A stretch of DNA of 64,000 nucleotides from Pseudomonas abieticivorans (GTDB lineage Bacteria; Pseudomonadota; Gammaproteobacteria; Pseudomonadales; Pseudomonadaceae): assembly GCF_023509015.1 (NCBI RefSeq), contig NZ_CP094975.1, positions 3,047,501-3,111,500 of the forward strand. Reading direction: 5' to 3'. This document shows positions 1 to 8,541 of the stretch, one piece after another. The notes below the pieces were generated by a model. It was not told the DNA's origin. It ran no database searches and was given only the letters and a program-made list of their open reading frames with translations. Positions within the stretch are counted from its first letter, which is position 1. Every line of letters starts with the position of its first letter. The position numbers were made by a program, and so were the translations under genes.

Positions 1-493
1 TATAGGTATTGCGCTCGAATAGCTGTTTGGCCCTGAGGTTGGCGGGTAACGCCGCCATGCTTTGCTCGGTCAGTTGCGCACAGGTTTTTCCGCCGATGGC
101 ATAAATGACGTTCAACAAGCGTTGTTTCTGGTAGGGGTAGGCGGGGGAAGAAAAGTAGCTGGCAGCCTTTGCATATCGCCAGCCGACGGTTGCCAAGGTG
201 TTGGCGAACACGGCGTTCCAGGCCTTGGCCTCCCGGCGGCTGTCGTATTTCAGGCTGGCCGACTGCTCGGCAAAGTAGGTGGCCTGGATAACGTCCAGAT
301 TACTTTCGTCACTGATGCCTTGTTTGAACGCGAGAATGCTGGCGTTGAGCACCAGAGCGGTGTCATTCCGGGTTGCGCTGGGGAAAGACTGGGTGCTGGC
401 GGCTGCGCGGGAGGCTGCAACTGGGGGTGGGATCGTTATGTCGTCGATGATTCGAAGCCGACGCTCCAGATCCTTGGGGTCGTAGATAAACAT
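1..493 (-). CDS. Hypothetical protein, 3' part outside the window
   Basis: An open frame on the minus strand starts at the ATG at 493-491 (protein begins MFIYDPKDLERRL) and runs without a stop off the left edge, giving about 164 codons. The composition is ordinary and coding-like, with no signal peptide or clear membrane segment. A proline-rich stretch (IPPPVAASRAAAS) lies near residues 21-33 and is followed by predicted helical sequence. I do not recognise the family. It points away from the next gene (616-879) with a 122-base gap. The open frame and G/C-ending codons support it being real; function is unknown. Confidence 0.6.
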   Translation of the reverse strand, partial: MFIYDPKDLERRLRIIDDITIPPPVAASRAAASTQSFPSATRNDTALVLNASILAFKQGISDESNLDVIQATYFAEQSASLKYDSRREAKAWNAVFANTLATVGWRYAKAASYFSSPAYPYQKQRLLNVIYAIGGKTCAQLTEQSMAALPANLRAKQLFERNTY

Positions 494-615
494 ATGAGAC
501 TCCTGTCTTGGCTGGGGCAAACGCTAAGGGTTTGCCCTTGGCCATCCTAGACAGGCGCACTGGCGGCGAGAAACCGGAATGGCTTCCAGCCACTGGCGTC
601 AAGCCAGCGTTGGTT

Positions 616-879
616 TCAAGCGCGTGATTGCTGTTGATACACGGCCAAAGCCGGCAACAATTGTTTGTCGATGGCTTGGCGCACTGCGGGCAGGATCGTC
701 GCGCTACTGGTCAGCATCTGCTCTACCAGGCCACGCAACGCCTTGGCACGGGCATCGCTCAGCCCCCTCACTGCGCACTCGCATGCCTGGTCGGCGGTGG
801 CGCCAGCAGGCATTTCGAAGCCTAGCGCGCGCAGTTGGCCGAGCAGGTCTTCTTGATCAATCAAATCCGCATGCATCAT
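616..879 (-). CDS. Small hypothetical protein (87 aa)
   Basis: An 87-residue frame on the minus strand (start MMHADLIDQEDLLGQL) with a highly helical, soluble composition and two cysteines close together (ACECAVRGL). No signal peptide or membrane segment is visible. It lies between two unrecognised genes in the same direction, with no obvious ribosome-binding site or operon spacing to either. I do not recognise the family. Coding-like composition and an acidic helical N-terminus argue that it is a genuine small Pseudomonas gene rather than a chance frame, but confidence is moderate. Confidence 0.5.
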   Translation of the reverse strand: MMHADLIDQEDLLGQLRALGFEMPAGATADQACECAVRGLSDARAKALRGLVEQMLTSSATILPAVRQAIDKQLLPALAVYQQQSRA

Positions 880-1083
880 GACGCGTATCCTTCCAGAGGC
901 GTGATCGTGAGTCGATTTTGTCCGTGCTCAATCCGGGGAGCAAGGGCTGAATGCGCCGATGGCAGCATTAGCTATGGGCGTGTCGTTTTCGGCTAATTGC
1001 GCCACAGGATGACGGGGCACACTGGCGTTGTCTTTGAGCGTCGAGGGTTTGGTCACCCTGGATGTATGACATACACAGTTATT

Positions 1084-1122
1084 AGCCCCGATCATGATTA
1101 CGGCATGATCGGGGCTTTTTTT
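1084..1122 (+). terminator. Strong intrinsic terminator with no recognised gene upstream
   Basis: A perfect 13-bp stem (AGCCCCGATCATG at 1084-1096 pairing with 1104-1116) closes a 7-base loop and is followed by seven T residues on the plus strand. In the opposite direction the hairpin is not followed by a T run, so it is oriented for a plus-strand transcript. No convincing plus-strand gene precedes it, so it may end a small RNA starting somewhere in 880-1080. Confidence 0.85.
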
Positions 1123-1142
1123 GGGATCAGGGAAACCAAGGC

Positions 1143-1859
1143 TCAGAGGGTGAGGTTGGCAAAAAACTGGTCCGAGCGGCGATGGACAGCATTTTGGACT
1201 TTTTCACGGTAGTGATCATGGTGCCTGGGGTTCAGCTCCATGCGCTGAGCCTGTATCTGAATCACCGGTTCATCATCCTCCAGCCATGAAACCAGCGCGG
1301 GCCAACTGCTTGCGTTCACGCAGCTCAAAACCATGATGGCATTACCTTCCGTACTTTGAATGCAGGGCAGCAACTTGAAGGCGACGCCTTGCTCGCCCAT
1401 GCCGGTTTGTTTAAGCAATTGCCTGGCGGGATGATTTTTCTGCAACGCGCCTAGCGTTCGCATTGCCACCACGCCCATACGCTGGCCACCCGCTTCCTGA
1501 ATGACTTGCAACAAGGTTTGTTCTGGCGTGAAGTGAAGGTGCCGTGTCCACTCTTCGAGCACTGGCGCTTTTGCCTCCCAACCCACGTGATGCAGCACAT
1601 CTACATAAAATTCATGCCAGAACTGTGGGTCGGTGCGCATATCGGTAGCGTTGCTGGCAATGGTTTCGGCATACATGCAGCTGTACATCATGTCGTTGCG
1701 CAGTTCGTCCGACAGACCTTCGCCTAGGCCGATGACGTGGTTGTCCAGCATGAATCCGGCGGCGTCGTGAATCGCGCTGGGCACGTACTGCACCCAGCTT
1801 GGCACGGGGGGCTGCGTGTCGGTGGACAGGCTCGGTGTAAGATGATCGTCTGGGGTCAT
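1143..1859 (-). CDS. Hypothetical protein (238 aa)
   Basis: A minus-strand frame of 238 residues starting MTPDDHLTPSLSTD. It appears soluble and rich in Trp, His and Met, with a disordered Pro/Thr/Ser N-terminus (about residues 1-20) and mixed helix/strand sequence after it (for example DAAGFMLDNHVIGLGEGLS near 33-51). There is no signal peptide and no membrane helix. It sits downstream of the carnitine operon on the same strand, separated by 115 bases, and is probably a separate unit. I do not recognise the family. Codon use is typical of the genome, so it is likely real. Confidence 0.6.
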   Translation of the reverse strand: MTPDDHLTPSLSTDTQPPVPSWVQYVPSAIHDAAGFMLDNHVIGLGEGLSDELRNDMMYSCMYAETIASNATDMRTDPQFWHEFYVDVLHHVGWEAKAPVLEEWTRHLHFTPEQTLLQVIQEAGGQRMGVVAMRTLGALQKNHPARQLLKQTGMGEQGVAFKLLPCIQSTEGNAIMVLSCVNASSWPALVSWLEDDEPVIQIQAQRMELNPRHHDHYREKVQNAVHRRSDQFFANLTL

Positions 1860-1974
1860 GGGGTAGGCCTCCTGCCTGAGTGAGGGGCGGCCAATGATGG
1901 GCGCCCGAAGCCCACGTTAGGCTGGGGCAAGGGCCGAAAGGAAACGGGTAGCGCTTCCTATCTGCCCGAGCCCA

Positions 1975-2427
1975 TCAGGCAGGAAGTGCGATGACCCGTC
2001 CGACATGGCAGGGGGCGGGCATGCCGGCCTGGGACATCACGATGGCTTTCAGGTGCTCCAGGTTCTGCTCGCGCAAGTGCGTTGACTTGGGGCCTTCCAG
2101 GCTCACATGCAGCAACATCTGCTCGCTGGCTGCCACCGGCTCTTGAGCGTCGTTCACGTGCAGGCTGTGATACAGATGCACACGCTTGCTGTCATGGCCG
2201 ATCACTTGAGTGTGCACCTGCACGGCTTCGCCGCGTTTGACCTCATGCAGAAAGTTAAGGTGACACTCCAAGGTGAACAGCGAGTGATTGTCACGCGCCG
2301 GGTCTACGCCTATACGCTCCATGAACGCGTCCGTGGCGTAGCTGAAAATCAGCAGATAAAACGCATCGCGCAAATGCCCGTTGTAGTCGACCCACTCCTC
2401 GATGATGGTGGTCTGGTAGCTGATCAT
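1975..2427 (-). CDS. cdhB: Betainyl-CoA thioesterase CdhB (hotdog fold)
   Basis: A 150-residue hotdog-fold thioesterase (start [12 protein letters not shown]) with the DYNGH motif near residues 14-18, typical of 4-hydroxybenzoyl-CoA-thioesterase-like enzymes. In the Pseudomonas carnitine pathway this protein hydrolyses betainyl-CoA to glycine betaine and CoA. The start is set by an ATGA overlap with the end of cdhA: ATG at 2427-2425, cdhA stop at 2426-2424. The frame stays open further upstream, but only as a shadow of cdhA. It is the last gene of caiX-cdhC-cdhA-cdhB, matching the P. aeruginosa order. The assignment rests on family and position together. Confidence 0.9.
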   Translation of the reverse strand: MISYQTTIIEEWVDYNGHLRDAFYLLIFSYATDAFMERIGVDPARDNHSLFTLECHLNFLHEVKRGEAVQVHTQVIGHDSKRVHLYHSLHVNDAQEPVAASEQMLLHVSLEGPKSTHLREQNLEHLKAIVMSQAGMPAPCHVGRVIALPA

Positions 2428-3389
2428 TCGTCGAAACTCATGCCGTGCTTGGCCTTGGTCACCCGTACCGCGTCCAGTACCGCCAGCAAGCAATCGTCGC
2501 GGTAGCGCTCCAGGGCACCGATGCTGCGTTCGCCCAGTTGCGCCGAGGTGCCGTCGACCACATCGTCGATCAGTTTCTCCGTCAACGCCGGCGCAGGCAG
2601 GTAGGTCCACGGTAACTGCAACGCCGGGCCGAACTGGTTCATGAAATGCCGCATGCCGGCATCGCCCCCGGCCAGGGTATAGGTCAGGAAGGTTCCCATG
2701 AACGACCAGCGCAAGCCTGCGCCAAAGCGGATGGCATCGTCGATTTCGCCTGTGGTGGCGACACCGTCGTTGACCAGGTGCAGGGCTTCGCGCCAGAGCG
2801 CTTCGAGCAGGCGGTCGGCGATGAACCCCGGCACTTCCTTGCGCACGTGCAGGGGGCGCATGCCCAAGGATTCATAAACCTTAATGGCTGCCTGTATGGC
2901 TTGCGGTGCGGTGCGTTTGCCGCCCACCACTTCCACCAGGGGCAACAGGTAGACCGGGTTGAACGGGTGACCGACCACGCAGCGTTCCGGGTGCGTGGCA
3001 TTTTCGTAGAATTGGCTGGGCAACAGCCCCGAGGTACTCGAGCCAATCAACGCGTTGGGTTTGGCCGCGGCGCTGATCTTGCCGTGCAGTTCCAGCTTCA
3101 GGTCCAGGCGTTCCGGGGCGCTTTCCTGGATAAAGTCGGCGTCGCGCACGCAGGCCTCGATGGTGTCGACGAACCGCAAGCGGTCTGGTGAAGCACCCTG
3201 GGCCAGGCCTTGTTGTTGCAATGCTGGCCAAGCGTTGGCAACGCGCTTGCGCAAGGCTGCTTCAGCGCCGGGGGCCGGGTCCCAGGCAATCACGTCCAGG
3301 CCATGGGCCAGGGCGCGGGCTACCCAGCCGCTGCCGATGACGCCGCTGCCCAAGGCGGCGAAGGTTTTGATCTCGGTGATGAAGGTCAT
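2424..3389 (-). CDS. cdhA: L-carnitine 3-dehydrogenase CdhA
   Basis: A 321-residue member of the 3-hydroxyacyl-CoA dehydrogenase superfamily that oxidises L-carnitine to 3-dehydrocarnitine with NAD+. The N-terminal Rossmann fold shows GSGVIGSGW (GxGxxG, residues 14-19). The C-terminal helical dimerisation domain carries [19 protein letters not shown], characteristic of the family. It follows cdhC by 15 bases and overlaps cdhB by 4 bases, so the three are probably translationally coupled. Regulation is expected from CdhR, encoded divergently at the head of the operon. A plain 3-hydroxybutyryl-CoA dehydrogenase is less likely given the neighbours. Confidence 0.93.
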   Translation of the reverse strand: MTFITEIKTFAALGSGVIGSGWVARALAHGLDVIAWDPAPGAEAALRKRVANAWPALQQQGLAQGASPDRLRFVDTIEACVRDADFIQESAPERLDLKLELHGKISAAAKPNALIGSSTSGLLPSQFYENATHPERCVVGHPFNPVYLLPLVEVVGGKRTAPQAIQAAIKVYESLGMRPLHVRKEVPGFIADRLLEALWREALHLVNDGVATTGEIDDAIRFGAGLRWSFMGTFLTYTLAGGDAGMRHFMNQFGPALQLPWTYLPAPALTEKLIDDVVDGTSAQLGERSIGALERYRDDCLLAVLDAVRVTKAKHGMSFDE

Positions 3390-3404
3390 GTGCGGTCCTT
3401 GGTT

Positions 3405-4289
3405 TCAGCGGCGGGTCAGGTTCATTTTTGCGCGGCCCTCGGCGGGCGTTAGCACGCGCGAGCCCAAGCGGGTGAGGATCTCGCAAGCGCGCTCCACCAA
3501 CTGGCCATTGCTGGCGAGCACGCCTTTTTCCAGCCACAGGTTGTCTTCCAGGCCCACCCGCACGTTGCCACCCAGTAGCACGGCCTGCGCGGCCATCGGC
3601 ATTTGCATGCGGCCGATGCCAAAGCCTGCCCATACCGCGTCGGTGGGCAGGTTGTCGACCATGGCTTTCATGCTGGTGGTATCGGCCGGAGCGCCCCAGG
3701 GGATGCCCAGGCACAGCTGAAACAGTGGGTCATGCAGCAATCCTTCCTTGATCATTTGCTTGGCGAACCACAGGTGGCCGGTGTCGAAGATCTCCAGCTC
3801 GGCTTTCACGCCCAATTCGCTGATGCGCTTGGCACCGGCACGCAGTTGGGCGGGGGTGGAGACGTAAATGCTGTCGCCGTCACCGAAATTCAGCGTGCCG
3901 CAGTCCAGGGTGCAGATCTCTGGCAACAGCGCCTCGACGTGCGCCAAGCGTGCCAGCGGGCCGATCAGGTCGGTGCCGGGGCCGAAGGCCATGGGGGTTT
4001 CTCCCGGACCGATTTCCAGGTCACCGCCCATGCCGGCGGTCAGGTTGACGATGATGTCGATGTCGGCTTCGCGAATGCGCTCCATCACTTCGCGGTACAG
4101 CGCCACGTCGCGGCTGAATTTGCCGGTTTGCGGGTCGCGCACATGGCAGTGCACCACGGTGGCACCCGCCTTGGCGGCCTCGACGGCAGCCTCGGCGATT
4201 TGCTTGGGCGTGATTGGCACCCGGTGGCTTTTGCCGGTGGTGTCGCCGGCGCCGGTCAGGGCGCAGGTGATAATGACGTCGTGGTTCAT
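3405..4289 (-). CDS. cdhC: Dehydrocarnitine cleavage enzyme CdhC (BKACE / DUF849)
   Basis: A 294-residue beta-keto acid cleavage enzyme (DUF849, TIM barrel). It condenses dehydrocarnitine with acetyl-CoA to give acetoacetate and betainyl-CoA, the substrate of CdhB. The metal-binding signature VHCHVRD is present, with candidate zinc ligands His47 and His49, together with the family glycine-rich segment LTAGMGGD. It starts at ATG 4289 and lies downstream of caiX across a 147-base gap holding a long inverted repeat. The length and gene order agree with characterised Pseudomonas carnitine loci. Confidence 0.92.
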   Translation of the reverse strand: MNHDVIITCALTGAGDTTGKSHRVPITPKQIAEAAVEAAKAGATVVHCHVRDPQTGKFSRDVALYREVMERIREADIDIIVNLTAGMGGDLEIGPGETPMAFGPGTDLIGPLARLAHVEALLPEICTLDCGTLNFGDGDSIYVSTPAQLRAGAKRISELGVKAELEIFDTGHLWFAKQMIKEGLLHDPLFQLCLGIPWGAPADTTSMKAMVDNLPTDAVWAGFGIGRMQMPMAAQAVLLGGNVRVGLEDNLWLEKGVLASNGQLVERACEILTRLGSRVLTPAEGRAKMNLTRR

Positions 4290-4320
4290 GGCGGCTCCTT
4301 GAAATGTGGGCGAGGCTTTG

Positions 4321-4434
4321 CCCTCACCCCAGCCCTCTCCCTGGGGGAGAGGGGGGCAGATTTATGTAGTGGCGAAAATGTAAGTACACCCGCAATCAGC
4401 TCCCTCTCCCTTGGGGAGAGGGTTGGGGTGAGGG
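4321..4434. repeat. Imperfect inverted repeat between cdhC and caiX
   Basis: Two arms of a dispersed proteobacterial repeat face each other: CCCTCACCCCAGCCCTCTCC from 4321 and its near reverse complement ending GGTTGGGGTGAGGG at 4434, with CTCTCC/GGAGAG stems in each arm. It lies inside the carnitine operon, so it is transcribed and could fold strongly between caiX and cdhC. It is probably a small non-autonomous palindromic element; no T run follows, so it is not a clear terminator. Confidence 0.75.
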
Positions 4435-4436
4435 GA

Positions 4437-5381
4437 CTACGGATTACCCGTCAATTGCAGGTTCTGCTCGGCCGGCTTGCCGTCAAAGGTCGTCACGCCG
4501 CTCAGCCAGCGCTTCTGGTCTTCGGGGTGGGTCTTGAGCCAGGCCTTGGCCGATTCCAGGGCATCCTTGTGGTCCAGCAGCGGTTGCATCATCCGGCTCT
4601 CGTCGGCCGCGCTGAACGTGAGGTTGGTCAACAGCTTGTCCACGTTGGGGCAGCGGCTGGCGTAGTCCGGTGCGGTCACCGTCCATACGGTGGCCATGCC
4701 CTCGTTCGGCCCCAGGGCGTCTTCACTGCCACTGAGGTAGGTCATTTTTTGGTTGACGTTCATCGGGTGCGGTGCCCAGCCAAAGAACACGATGGCCTCG
4801 TTGCGTTTAACCGCGCGGCTGACCGCCGAGAGCATGCCGGCTTCGCTGGACTCCACCAACTGGAAGTCGCCCAAGCCGAACTGGTTCTTGGCGATCATCT
4901 CCTTGATTTGGGTATTGGCGCCCGAGCCTGGCTCGATGCCATAGATCTTGCCGCCCAGCTCCTTCTTGAATTTGGCGATGTCGGCAAAGGTTTTCAGGCC
5001 CTTGTCGGCCAGGTAGGTGGGCACGGCCAAGGTGGCGCGGGCATCCTTGAGGCTGGGTTCGGCGAGCACCTTGACCTGTTTCTGCTCGACGAAGGGGGTA
5101 ATGGTCTGGGTCATCAAGGGGTTCCAGTAGCCTAGGAACAGATCCAGGCGCTGGTCGCGGATGCCGGCGAAGATGATTTGTTGCGAGGCGCTGGTTTGCT
5201 TGGTCTCGTAGCCCAGGCCGTCCAGCAACACTTGGGTCATGGCGCTGGTGGCGATCACGTCGGTCCAGTTGACCACGCCCAGGCGTACGCTCTTGCAACT
5301 GGCTGGGTCTGCGGCGCTGGCTGGCTGAACCAGGGCGCTGGTGGTGAGCATCAGCAAACAGCAGCTGATCAGTCGTTTCAT
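4437..5381 (-). CDS. caiX: Carnitine-binding periplasmic protein CaiX
   Basis: A 314-residue OpuAC/ProX-type substrate-binding protein. It has a Sec signal peptide (MKRLISCC... with cleavage expected after ASA near residue 23) and a mature domain with the family's aromatic-rich ligand pocket (for example FLGYWNPLMTQ and IVFFGWAPHPMN). In Pseudomonas this orphan binding protein delivers carnitine to the Cbc-type quaternary amine ABC importer, whose core is not in this window. It is the first gene of the carnitine operon and is divergent from cdhR. Ligand specificity is inferred from context, since choline and betaine binders look alike. Confidence 0.9.
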   Translation of the reverse strand: MKRLISCCLLMLTTSALVQPASAADPASCKSVRLGVVNWTDVIATSAMTQVLLDGLGYETKQTSASQQIIFAGIRDQRLDLFLGYWNPLMTQTITPFVEQKQVKVLAEPSLKDARATLAVPTYLADKGLKTFADIAKFKKELGGKIYGIEPGSGANTQIKEMIAKNQFGLGDFQLVESSEAGMLSAVSRAVKRNEAIVFFGWAPHPMNVNQKMTYLSGSEDALGPNEGMATVWTVTAPDYASRCPNVDKLLTNLTFSAADESRMMQPLLDHKDALESAKAWLKTHPEDQKRWLSGVTTFDGKPAEQNLQLTGNP

Positions 5382-5547
5382 GATGGCTCCTCTCGCGGCA
5401 GATCTGGTTGTTGTGATGACCGGTGTCTTCGCACCGTGGGCACAGATTACGGAGCATTCGCGCCAGAAAATCGCACAGCGGCGACCAGCACTTGCACAGC
5501 GGCGACCTGCGCGTTATTAACGTGTGTGTATTTGGCGAGCGCGGCAC
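5382..5547. promoter_or_regulatory. Divergent caiX/cdhR promoter region
   Basis: A 166-base gap separates the caiX and cdhR starts. It includes an imperfect direct repeat of GCACAGCGGCGACC around 5472-5505, which could be a binding site for CdhR, an AraC-family activator; direct repeats are the usual architecture for that family. The promoter role is inferred from divergence. The repeat is visible in the sequence. Confidence 0.5.
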
Positions 5548-6486
5548 ATGCCCCAGGACTTCCACTTTCTATTGCTGCCCGGCTTTTCCGCGATCGGCTT
5601 TATTTCGGCCGTGGAACCGTTACGGGTCGCCAACCGCTTTCGTGGCGAGCTGTACCGCTGGCACGTGGTGAGCACCGATGGTGGGCCGGTACTGGCCAGC
5701 AATGGCATGTCGGTGAACGCCGACACCGCGTTGGCGCCGCTCAAGCAGGGCGCCACCTTGTTGATCGTTGCCGGCTTCGAGCCGTTGGGTGCATTTACAC
5801 CCGCATTGCAGCACTGGTTGCGCCGGCTGGATAGCGAGGGCGTGACCCTGGGCGCCATCGACACCGGCAGCTTCATTCTTGCCCAGGCGGGCCTGCTCGA
5901 AGGGCATAGGCTGACGTTGCACTGGGAAGCATTGGGGGCGTTCAAGGAGCGTTACCCACAGTTGGACGCCACGCAGGAGCTGTTCGAAATCGACCGGCGG
6001 CGCATCACCTCGGCTGGCGGCACCGCGTCCATCGACCTGATGCTTGACCTGATCGCCCAGGCCCATGGCAGTGAGCTGGCAATCCAGATATCGGAGCAGT
6101 TCGTGGTGGGGCGCATCCGCCCGCGCAAAGACCACCAGCGCATGCAGATCGCGTCGCGCTATGGCATCAGCAACAAGAAGTTGGTGCAGGTGATCGGCGA
6201 GATGGAGCAACACACCGAGCCGCCGCTGAGCACGCTGGCGCTGGCCGAGTCGATCAGCGTTACCCGGCGGCAATTGGAGCGGTTATTCAAGCTTTACCTG
6301 AATGACACGCCCAGTGCCTTTTACTTGCGTTTGCGCCTGGAAAAGGGCCGGCAATTACTGCGCCAGACTGACCTGAGCGTGTTGGAGGTCAGTATTGCCT
6401 GCGGGTTTGAGTCCGCGTCGTATTTCACCCGCAGCTACAGAGCACGGTTTACCCGGTGCCCGCGAGAAGACCGGCTGCTCAGTTAA
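5548..6486 (+). CDS. cdhR: Carnitine catabolism activator CdhR (GlxA-type AraC family)
   Basis: A 312-residue transcription regulator. The N-terminal half is a DJ-1/PfpI (glutamine-amidotransferase-like) sensor domain (DFHFLLLPGFSAIGFISAVE), and the C-terminal ~100 residues are an AraC double helix-turn-helix (TLALAESISVTRRQLERLF ... VSIACGFESASYFTRSYR). In P. aeruginosa CdhR activates the caiX-cdhCAB operon in response to carnitine. I chose the ATG at 5548 (MPQDFHF) because family members begin there; a GTG at 5524 would add eight residues. Its stop overlaps the convergent DUF3010 stop in a shared TTAA. Confidence 0.9.
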   Translation: MPQDFHFLLLPGFSAIGFISAVEPLRVANRFRGELYRWHVVSTDGGPVLASNGMSVNADTALAPLKQGATLLIVAGFEPLGAFTPALQHWLRRLDSEGVTLGAIDTGSFILAQAGLLEGHRLTLHWEALGAFKERYPQLDATQELFEIDRRRITSAGGTASIDLMLDLIAQAHGSELAIQISEQFVVGRIRPRKDHQRMQIASRYGISNKKLVQVIGEMEQHTEPPLSTLALAESISVTRRQLERLFKLYLNDTPSAFYLRLRLEKGRQLLRQTDLSVLEVSIACGFESASYFTRSYRARFTRCPREDRLLS

Positions 6487-6899
6487 GTTTTCATCAACGC
6501 CGCGCATGCTGTCTTGTAGGCTTCATGCTGATATTTGTTCAGCGTGGCGTGCAGCGCGAAGTCGTGCTTTTTGTTTTGTGCGTTGATGGTTTGTGGTGAC
6601 AGCAACGTTACCTCGCAGCCTTCCAGGAGCTGGAAAATGCCTTCGATCTTGAAGGTGGTGGGGCCACCGGCAAACTCGCCTTTTTTGCTGCGCTTTTTGA
6701 TGGCGATGTGGGTGACGGCGTGCGCCTTGACGAAGGCCGCCAACTGCGCGGCGAATGCCTTGACGTTGGAGGCTTCGTCATCATCTTCCAAGGCTAGCTT
6801 TTTCAAGGTAATGGGCTGGTGCGCCAGGTCGCTGCCATTACGGCTGGCGAGGGCGAAGATGGCTTCGCTGGCTTTGATTTCGATACCGCAGATATGCAT
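6483..6899 (-). CDS. DUF3010 family protein (138 aa)
   Basis: A 138-residue protein starting MHICGIEIKASEAIF that matches my recollection of the DUF3010 family of gamma-proteobacterial proteins. The N-terminal pattern C-G-I-E-I-K-A resembles the first strand of an RNase H/RuvC-like fold, but I cannot confirm catalytic residues. It is cytosolic, with no signal peptide. It is convergent with cdhR (stop codons share TTAA) and lies downstream of the pore-former candidate, separated from it by 81 bases that hold two hairpins. Function is unknown; it is a conserved singleton and probably not part of carnitine metabolism. Confidence 0.75.
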   Translation of the reverse strand: MHICGIEIKASEAIFALASRNGSDLAHQPITLKKLALEDDDEASNVKAFAAQLAAFVKAHAVTHIAIKKRSKKGEFAGGPTTFKIEGIFQLLEGCEVTLLSPQTINAQNKKHDFALHATLNKYQHEAYKTACAALMKT

Positions 6900-6918
6900 G
6901 GTAGGCCTTGAAAGACGT

Positions 6919-6960
6919 ACCGGCCGGAACGGCCGGTCTATGCCTGAATCAGGCCATAGA
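6919..6960. other. Two adjacent hairpins
   Basis: An 8-bp perfect stem, ACCGGCCG at 6919-6926 with 6930-6937 around a GAA loop, is followed directly by a second bulged inverted repeat (TCTATGCCTGA with TCAGGCCATAGA, 6937-6960). Both lie between the pore-former gene and the DUF3010 gene. They could slow or end transcription on the minus strand, but neither is followed by a T run, so I do not call them terminators. Confidence 0.5.
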
Positions 6961-6980
6961 CCGTGTTCCAGTTCAAGGCC

Positions 6981-7772
6981 TCAGGCGTCGCTGAGGGTCA
7001 CGTGGACTCTGGAGTAAAAGCCGACTTCGATGGTTTCGGTAGTGATGATTGCATCGTCTTCGTCATCGAACATATATAACCAACTGATGTCGAAGGGGCT
7101 GAACTTGAGAAACTGATTAGGCCGATTATATTCACCGATCACCGTCCCCATGTAGGTGGTGAGGTACCTGACCTTGAGAATTAGTGTTCCTTGATAGGCG
7201 CTGAGTGATGCAACTTTCTTGTCGCCCGGGTTAATCGTTACCGATACGCCGGCTTCCGAGGCCAGTGCGATGGCTCTTGATTTAGTATGGCTCTCTTCCC
7301 AGGACTTGCTATATGAAAGGCTGGCCTCTGCTGATAACCCAAAGCCAATCTCATACGAAACCGAAAGCGACTGCTCCAGAGTCCTGCTGCTGCTCCAGCT
7401 GGACTCGACGGTTTGCGTGACTTCCTGTTTTAAGCGTGTGTCGTAGGTGGCCGCCGTGTTGCTTGCAACGTTATCGAAGGTGGCGGTCTTCAGTATGGTG
7501 GGTCTGTATCGAATAGAGTCAATGGCGCAATCAATTACCTTGATGTGCTTGCAAGGTAACTGATAGTTCTTTTCTTTATGCAGCGGGTGGTTCCAATGAA
7601 TAATGTTCGGCCCTTGGTCGACATTCTGGCCACCAATGGCGCCGACAAACAGGTCGTTTGATAAACCCATGGCTTCGCCGGAGCTAACGGTTGATATGCC
7701 GCTGCCAGAGCCCTTTACCGAGCAACTGCTCTCGTCGGGGCCGACATTTATTTCAATCTTTATATTACTCAT
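6981..7772 (-). CDS. Aerolysin/FEYP-like beta-pore-forming protein candidate
   Basis: A 263-residue protein starting MSNIKIEINVG. The centre (about 115-195) is a long, Ser/Thr-rich run of alternating polar and hydrophobic residues: TQTVESSWSSSRTLEQSLS, then EASLSYSKSWEESHTKSR, then VSVTINPGDKKVASLSAYQG. This is the look of the amphipathic insertion hairpin and flanking strands in aerolysin/ETX-MTX2-type toxins and of the follicular epithelium yolk protein (FEYP)-like proteins annotated in pseudomonads, some reported as insecticidal. There is no N-terminal signal peptide, so release would need lysis or another route. Base composition is clearly AT-richer than neighbouring genes, suggesting horizontal acquisition. 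Toxin function is inferred from architecture only. Confidence 0.7.
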   Translation of the reverse strand: MSNIKIEINVGPDESSCSVKGSGSGISTVSSGEAMGLSNDLFVGAIGGQNVDQGPNIIHWNHPLHKEKNYQLPCKHIKVIDCAIDSIRYRPTILKTATFDNVASNTAATYDTRLKQEVTQTVESSWSSSRTLEQSLSVSYEIGFGLSAEASLSYSKSWEESHTKSRAIALASEAGVSVTINPGDKKVASLSAYQGTLILKVRYLTTYMGTVIGEYNRPNQFLKFSPFDISWLYMFDDEDDAIITTETIEVGFYSRVHVTLSDA

Positions 7773-7876
7773 CTGATCTTCCTTGATGTGAGCCTTGAAC
7801 AGAGATGCCTGTTCAAGGGCCCCATCGTAGGCAGATCGCCACAGCCGAGGGTAGACGAAGGCTTTTCCTCGGGCAA

Positions 7877-8302
7877 TTACTGCTCGGGGGAATCGCCCTC
7901 ATCACCTGGGCTCGCCAGGGTTTGCAAATACTCCGAGCGCTCGTCGCTCTTCTGCGCCAGGCAGTCGTCCTGGGCGGTGGTGAACTCGGGTGTGCCCGGC
8001 TTGGCTTCGAAGGTTTCCACCGCGCAATCGGCATCGCGGGTTTTTACCCATTGCGCCTGAGCCGTCTTGATCAGGTCGACTATTTTGGCTTGCTTGGCCG
8101 GTTCGCCATTCAATCCGGTCTTGGCGCGGTCCAGCAGGTCCTTGTAGGAATCAGCCAGTTCGCTTTCGGCGGTTTTCTTGTTGTAGTCCGAGCAGGCCAG
8201 GCTGGCTTTGCTGTCGTCTACGTTGTCGCAGGGCGTCGGGCCGTCGCCGGCGGCGTGCGCACCCGTGGCGGCCAAGGCCAATAACAGTAACCATGATTTC
8301 AT
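7877..8302 (-). CDS. LprI-like (DUF1311) secreted lysozyme-inhibitor-type protein
   Basis: A 141-residue protein with a clear Sec signal peptide (MKSWLLLLALAATGAHA, cleavage expected after residue 17). The mature domain has four cysteines (near 25, 37, 96 and 113) arranged as in DUF1311/LprI proteins, suggesting two disulfides in the periplasm. Some relatives inhibit lysozyme. The central helical segment (ESELADSYKDLLDRAKT) and the W-x-R-D-A-D-C motif are typical. It sits between the pore-former candidate and the divergent dipeptidase gene, probably as its own unit. The specific target is unknown. Confidence 0.8.
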   Translation of the reverse strand: MKSWLLLLALAATGAHAAGDGPTPCDNVDDSKASLACSDYNKKTAESELADSYKDLLDRAKTGLNGEPAKQAKIVDLIKTAQAQWVKTRDADCAVETFEAKPGTPEFTTAQDDCLAQKSDERSEYLQTLASPGDEGDSPEQ

Positions 8303-8541
8303 TTTGCGACATCCCCGCCAGGTGAACAGAACAATAAAAGGGATTTTGGCTCAGGAAACGGCTAAAGAACAGTGAACGTTGCGCGAATCGCTGCCGTCGG
8401 CTGCGACGCGATTGTACCTGTTGACGCTTTCAGTGATTCCCCTGTCGTTTTTGCGTCCGGCTCCTCTGGCGCGCAGGCATATGCTGGCCCCAAAGCGCCG
8501 GCAGACGATTCGGCGCCTGTATTGCCAAAGGGGACAGCCTG

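Noticed and set aside
997..1212. A 71-codon plus-strand frame over the terminator
   Set aside because: It reads straight through the terminator hairpin and into the antisense of the 1143-1859 gene, with no ribosome-binding site.
1975..2610. Longer version of the thioesterase starting at 2610
   Set aside because: The extra 61 residues are a frame-shifted shadow of cdhA; the ATGA overlap at 2427 gives the family-typical start.
3603..5135. A 510-codon open frame on the plus strand
   Set aside because: It lies antisense to cdhC and caiX, is rich in Gly/His/Gln/Val and crosses the inverted repeat. It is a shadow frame of GC-rich genes, like similar long antisense frames at 8362-9537, 19186-20553, 32115-34301, 43908-45542, 48736-50832 and 62119-63960.
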